Source: Flammula alnicola
Lineage: Eukaryota; Basidiomycota; Agaricomycetes; Agaricales; Strophariaceae
Length of the DNA stretch: 64,000 nucleotides
NCBI GenBank assembly: GCA_015499995.1
Contig: JADNRV010000183.1
Coordinates: forward strand, 36,432 to 100,431
Direction of reading: 5' to 3'
In this document: positions 58,481 through 64,000 of the stretch, in pieces
Position numbering within the stretch: position 1 is the stretch's first letter
How the letters are laid out: the number at the start of each line of letters is the position of its first letter
Program-made: the position numbers and the translations under genes
The notes under the pieces: model-generated
Seen by the model: the letters and a program-made list of their open reading frames with translations, nothing else
Told to the model about the DNA's origin: nothing
Database searches by the model: none

Positions 58481-61400
58481 ACACGACTTTGAACGACTTC
58501 AAGCCCATCCTAGGCTTACTTTTCCCCTTTCCATCTCACCAGCATGCCTCGATTTCCTTTTTTTCTGCCCACATCACTCAACTCAGTCACATTTCTCTTC
58601 CATCGGACACCGGAAATTGTTATCTACACTCCTATTTCTTTTCATTATATCTTTCAATCGCACACCATACCACAATTGCTACGATCTTACATTTCTTCAC
58701 AAACCATACACCGTCTCTAATTGCATCTCGCTTTTCCCAATAACCCCTCGTGTCGCCCAACCAACGCCCGTGTAACCCACGACTACCATGAGGTCCGCAA
58801 ACGAAACCTGACCCTGACGGTGCCGCCTCTGGGCTTTTGGCGATCAAGTGATAAAGATTACGGTACGATTGCCCTAATAAGCTAATTGCCCCAATAATCT
58901 AAGAAACGGAGTACCACATTATAGGCATCGCTCAGTTGCCTCGATTCCGCGGCACCGACACACCAAATATCTACATGCCCAAAGGAATAACATTGAAGGT
59001 CGACTCCAGCGTCGTCATCTTCTGCATAAGGACACATTCCCGTTCTTGCTTTGATCATGGTCCGGTGGCGTTCGTTTTCTATGCCTCCGCGCCTGCCGCA
59101 CGAGCACACTCTGAGTACGGCTGCAACGCTGCCCATAACGGCCAATCGGCCAATATTAAATTCATGGATAAAACCAAATACCGAAATTTTAGCATGTCTG
59201 TCAGAGTAAACCGAAGACGAATTTCTCAGGAAAATGGGAAAAATTCCCTGAATATTTGCACAGACTCGGGAACGATAGGGCGCTGTGAGATGGAATTGAT
59301 GCAGGGTCTTACGTACAAGCAATGTCAAGGAAAGATAAGAAGCTCCGAGCGCGGGTACTGTAAGTACAATGTGTAGGGTAACGATTACTGACTCCGACGC
59401 GGATTACTGACTTGGACGCGCTTGGGACGCGCAGCTTTATGAATTTGAATACCTTTAGGATGGGTGCCTAGATGTAGAGATATCAAAGGCCTTGAAATTT
59501 CAGTGACTGGTCCCGGCAGCCAGAAAAGAAATAGGTCGTCCTCTCCCTCTGTTTTCGGGGTGCAGATGTAATCATGTAACGGCTGAAGCTGGCTGACTCA
59601 AACGAAGTCTACGATGCCGTATGATACTTCAAAGCTTCAAGATCCTATCAGTACATTTCTATGCCGCAGTGCTGAGATGAAGTCGTACCGAAACCCTCCA
59701 GTGCGAAATAGATGTAGAATGGAATTGAAGGGCACTGATTTCGAGAACGAACAAAAAAAGATTTCAACTGACAATGATTCCGAGAACGAGAAAGGAAAAC
59801 TGTGGACCTGATCCTTAACTTTGTTCAGATGCTTTGAAGGTCGTTTCTACAGCCTGGATTGGGTGACTAATCTCAGAGCGTCCGGATATAATTTCAGCAT
59901 ACCACAGGAAAAAATTGAGCTTTCGATAGAATACTACGAGGGCGGAATGGGCATGTTTCCGATAATTGGAATTCCATTCCTTATGGCGAGATATATTTAA
60001 CACCAATAAATACTGTTGGCATAAGGTGTGTTTTCGTCCACCCAAGCATCCTGCGAGGCTGTCTGAAAGTTTCAACGAATTTTATCTCTCAGAATCGGTC
60101 AGATGCTGGAGAGTTTGATAAAACAGACCGACCCATTAACGATGCCCCAGAATAATGCCTCTGAGGGTCCTCCGCTGCTAGCAGTTAGATTCGAGAGTCG
60201 AGACGGGTGCGGCGGATGCCGAGAACACTCACTCAAGGCCTTGGGTGTCTTAGATATGGGGTATTCTCTCGTCTGGAAAGTAGGGTTAATAGTTTTTTGA
60301 CTGCATAAGGTTTCCCTTTATTCGTAAGTAAAATTCTCTCACCAATCAGAGCTTGCAAACTGCGCATCAGGAGCCATCCAGGGGGTAATGGCTCGAATGT
60401 CATAGGCCCAACCAATGCATGCACCAGGGAAATTTTCTATGTGCGTAGTTCCGACTTGAACGTGAAAAGACGTTTGATCCACATTCAACGGATTTTGAAG
60501 GCTGTAATTGGGAGGAGACGGGGACCAAATTTACTATGATAGGCCCAGGTCAGAGCCTAGCCGGGTTTATCCGTAAGTTTGAGGCGTTCAAACTTCAGTC
60601 CGATTTTCTCCTTACTCTGACAACAATATCTTGTCTTCTCCGATACTTTCTGTAACAGCGTCCTCGCGTTCACAATCCCCGCCTGTACTAGTCCCCTTTT
60701 AACGTGTTCTAGTCGTATTATTGCTTGCAGTACTTGTGTCGACGCTTGATCTTGAAATGGACAACGGCGTTGTGTCTTCCTGACTCTTCAGATAGAAGCT
60801 TGGACTTGCAACTGACTCTATCGATCCCCAAATGTAAACACTCTTTCGGAATTCGAGGGACATTCACAGTCTGCTGCTGTTCTGGCAGGTGGACTAAATG
60901 GCCGTTCAATCTATGTGAATCATACTCTGGTGCTGAACCCCTTCCGGTCGTGCGGGTCACCTATTTCTATTTCTTGGGTGGAGCGGACAGGGCTTAGGCT
61001 TAGACGCGATGCAGGAAATGCTGTCGGAAGACTACAGGCTATTTGGGCATAATCCTGCTCATTCCAATCTTTTGTAACAGCGCCAGCTTGAGTCAAGTTA
61101 TCCGCATTTCTCGTCGAATCAATACGGCTAATGTCAGGCCGCTAGCAAATTAACTTCTACAAAGGAGACGACGAAAGAAAACAAAAGCAAAGGAATTGTG
61201 ACATGATATTCTCGTTGGGAGGGCAGAATGGTATTCACAGATACTCATCTCGGCTCGGTGTTCCCTTCGGCCACGCAAGGACATGGCTGGATCTAAAATT
61301 CCGCTGCCCTAAATTCAGAATTATGGCCGACATGTCCGTACAAGTATACCTCTATGCAGCTGCGAGTCCGAGGTGCAATGCACTTTACCGCGGTGGCAAG

Positions 61401-63455
61401 AGCGCAAACCGACCGTTTCTACTAGCTCTACTTATTCAAAGACCTGCAGCTTTATGCTTTTTCCGCATGGCACGGTGATTGCTCTCGTAACAGCGATGAA
61501 AAAGGCTTCCTGACGTGTTGGCATGCACTCTAATATCTAGGGCAGTGTACAGCGTATGATCGGTATGCGGGGCCGAAATAAGAGAATATAGACGCCCATG
61601 CTACCATTAGCGCCTTACATACATCTGATCAGTCGGCGGTCACATCCAAACCCTAATGGATACTAGACGTTATCGATGCCCTCTTCCTCCCATCGTGCAC
61701 TGTAGTCCCTCGTGCGATATGCAGGGTTACTAAACCGCCCATGGACCTAGCTTCGGACAAGGAAGACGTTCCTAGAATGTAATTTCGTCATACCACTGTC
61801 CACGAAGCTCTGTCGTAGACGCAAAATATCATGCTTTCCCCGTTAGGGAAATGACCGTTATGGGCATGTACACCCCATGCCCTTCCTAGTTTTCTCTGCC
61901 ACTTTCAGCGGCATTACCATTCATGTTTGCTTGAGCTACTTCTGCCCAGCTCTGCGCTTTAACCTTATCATATGATCCGGATAGCGGAACATTGTCCGAG
62001 CTGGAGGCGATGAAGGAGGTCCATGGTGTACTGTGTGCCGTGTTTATAACGCTCCCAATGGTTACTGGGGCTTAATCCCGTCCAACTAAATCAACTTGGA
62101 GATACAGGGCACGGATACCCTCCATTCTTCGGTGTTGAAAATGGGCTGAAAGGGCATTACCATTTACGATGTTGACGCAACTATGCTATGGTCTCGGACA
62201 AATAGTATGGTAATCGGGACCTCTGGCTACATCGTCAAGTGTATTTAACAAGAGTGAAAAGACCGACGAAAATACAGTTCCTTTGCATATTTTCACATTC
62301 TCTGTTCTCCCGCACTCCTCACGCAAACGTTTCAAAGCTTTGCATACTGCATGTCTACTACTCGTGGGTCTTTTACAATATTTCTCTAGACTTGGCTACT
62401 TGCTGACCATTCTCCCAACTGTCCGCGCTCAGAGAACTCAGCAATAAACCGCCTACATAACTTTTGTCAGGCTCTAGGAATTAACACACCGGTCTACGAA
62501 ATGTCTCATACAGGCAGGCGAAATGATGGCACACATATCGCCACAGTGTTCAGTCAGTCTTGAATATTTGAATACTCACTGCCAGTGATGTAACAATGCT
62601 GAAACTGCGGAAATCTCTATAGTTAATGGTATTCAATTTGGATCCGGCTCTGGAAAGAACATGCCTAGCGCTAGAGAAGCTGCGGCAAGGGTGGCTCTTG
62701 TTGAGATGAATGTCCAGTACCCTGGCTACACTTATCACCTTGGTTGACCGTCTTCGTTCTGCGTATGTGACTCGATTTTGTGCCTCCTCAAACAGACATA
62801 TTGACTTTCTCTATCGTCCCTTCCTCACCATCCTCATTTACATAACAAGCGGTTTACACCATAACATAGCAATGTAAATTTTCTTTGTTATCTCAAGTTA
62901 TGTAGACTTCTTTAAGTTCTTACTCAGATCTGTAGCCGTAGACACTAGAAGGTCCATTTTTTTTGCCCGCTATATTTCCTATAGAAGTTTGATTTTCCGG
63001 TTAGAATGTTGTACCTTGTGATAAATCTTTTCTAAGCTTTGTAGACACTTTCTCGTCTAGAGGTTCGAATGTAGCGAATGGTTTCAATTGCCATTGTTGT
63101 TCATGCCCAGATGCCGGTAACTCACTTCCTACCCCACGCATGCTTGGCCGTTAATTTCTCGCCGACATAATGTCATCATATATACAGATTGTGAGTCGAA
63201 TTCCGTCCCGCTGACCCAGGCGGGATGGTGGTATTGCCATATCGGATTATGCTGTAATGGCCAACCCTGCCTCCTTGCACCTTGCAATGTTCGCGGGAGG
63301 TCGGTCAGCGCTCAGAGATCAGGGTTTGCTATGTAGCCGAAATTGTGCTTTCCTGAAGACGTATGGTCATGAGTGCAAAGAATCAAAAAACTTTTTTGTC
63401 GCTGTTGGTTGGCGCCTATTCCTGCCGTGGGTAATCGCTAGCGACAACGAGAGGA
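58481..63455. other. About 5 kb with no convincing gene
   Basis: Open frames up to 148 aa exist (58882-59376 on both strands, 60725-60997 + and 61203-61478 +), but opposite-strand frames overlap them, no known motifs appear, and I could not join them through introns. From about 61500 to 63250 almost no frame exceeds 60 codons. The content may be decayed repeats or long non-coding DNA. Confidence 0.4.
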
Positions 63456-63537
63456 TCGGGTATGTGTGTAACGGCTAACATTGCCGCCTCTCATGGAGTG
63501 CTCGCGGCAGCTCGGGGTTCGATTCCCCGTACCCGAA
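63456..63537 (+). tRNA. tRNA-Glu-like gene (anticodon CTC) with 9-nt intron, possibly defective
   Basis: The acceptor stem tcgggta/tacccga, T-arm and anticodon region match the 47.6-kb tRNA-Glu. The intron-like insertion after the anticodon is tggagtgct. The D-arm has an extra base (tgtgtgtaacgg instead of tggtgtaacgg), which may weaken folding or the A box. It heads the tRNA-derived repeat array that follows. Confidence 0.7.
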
Positions 63538-64000
63538 TTGAAGCTTGGAACGAGGTTTTTCTTTCAAGTTCTCTGATTGTCTTTGCTTCGTTCTAACATT
63601 GCCGCCTCTCATGGAGTGCCCGCGGCAGCTCGAGGTTCGATTCCCCGTTCCCGAATTCTTTTTTTGTGTTCAATAGAACATGCGTGCACTTTTTCTAGCA
63701 AAGAGAATCAGAGAACTTGAAAAAAAAAAAAAGGTCAATGCAAGCATTAAGAACGGGGAATCGAACCTCGAGCTGCCGCGGGCACTCCATGAGAGGCGGC
63801 AATGTTAGAACGAAGCAAAGACAATCAGAGAACTTGAAAGAAAAACCTCGTTCCAAGCTTCAATTCGGGTACGGGGAATCGAACCTCGAGCTGCCGCGGG
63901 CACTCCATGAGAGGCGGCAATGTTAGAACGAAGCAAAGACAATCAGAGAACTTGAAAGAAAAACCTCGTTCCAAGCTTCAATTCGGTACGGGAATCGAAC
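63538..64000. repeat. tRNA-Glu-derived direct and inverted repeat array
   Basis: After the tRNA comes a 56-base spacer (63538-63593) and a 5'-truncated tRNA copy (63594-63654). After ~95 bases come inverted units: tRNA fragment 63751-63807, spacer complement 63808-63863, fragment 63864-63925, spacer complement 63926-63981, and the beginning of another fragment at the window edge. The inverted unit period is 118 bp. The spacer is an exact reverse complement on both sides. In the last 20 bases two G-runs are one base shorter than in the other copies. Confidence 0.9.

Noticed and set aside
58882..59376. Two opposing ~147-aa open frames
   Set aside because: They overlap on opposite strands, neither has motifs, and nothing nearby joins to them.
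63456..64000. CRISPR-like array from regular repeats
   Set aside because: The units are tRNA fragments with an identical spacer, partly inverted, in a eukaryotic genome.

Overview
The window is nuclear DNA of a basidiomycete, most likely an agaricomycete. Genes on both strands are cut by many 48-75 nt GT-AG introns. Three genes belong to the multi-pass DUF6534-type family that is expanded in mushroom-forming fungi. There are also an OPT transporter, two mushroom-type cytochromes P450, an intron-containing tRNA-Glu and several non-coding repeat families. Exon joins were worked out by hand from frame, splice sites and family resemblance. They are models, not database matches.

Layout. 1-670: 3' part of a short-chain dehydrogenase. 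1.2-1.8 kb: small C2HC protein. 2.7-4.8 kb: a ~1 kb tandem duplication carrying two copies of a small unknown gene. 7.2-8.2 kb: secreted protein. 9.6-11.3 kb: DUF6534-type membrane protein. 13.8-33.4 kb: UbiA prenyltransferase, MDR reductase, FAD monooxygenase, MFS transporter, two divergent P450s and a hemerythrin-like protein, which together look like a small specialised-metabolite (meroterpenoid-type) gene cluster. 34-41.7 kb: repeats, a MITE-like element, two perfect palindromes and little coding sequence. 41.7-45.2 kb: a 28-exon OPT transporter lacking part of its core. 45.4 and 47.6 kb: two tRNA-Glu genes around a small gene. 49.3-51.7 kb: type-B carboxylesterase. 53.2-57.5 kb: tandem pair of DUF6534-type genes. 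57.7-58.5 kb: cysteine-rich protein. 58.5-63.4 kb: no convincing gene. 63.46-64.0 kb: a tRNA-Glu followed by tRNA-derived direct and inverted repeats.

How the genes may work together. The UbiA enzyme, FAD monooxygenase, two P450s, MDR reductase and MFS exporter fit a route in which an aromatic acid is prenylated, oxidised, tailored and exported. No polyketide synthase, terpene cyclase or NRPS is visible, so the aromatic precursor would come from primary metabolism or from outside the window. Four copies of one dispersed repeat (R1) punctuate this block. One direct-orientation copy lies just left of it, an inverted copy lies just right of it, and two inverted copies sit inside it.
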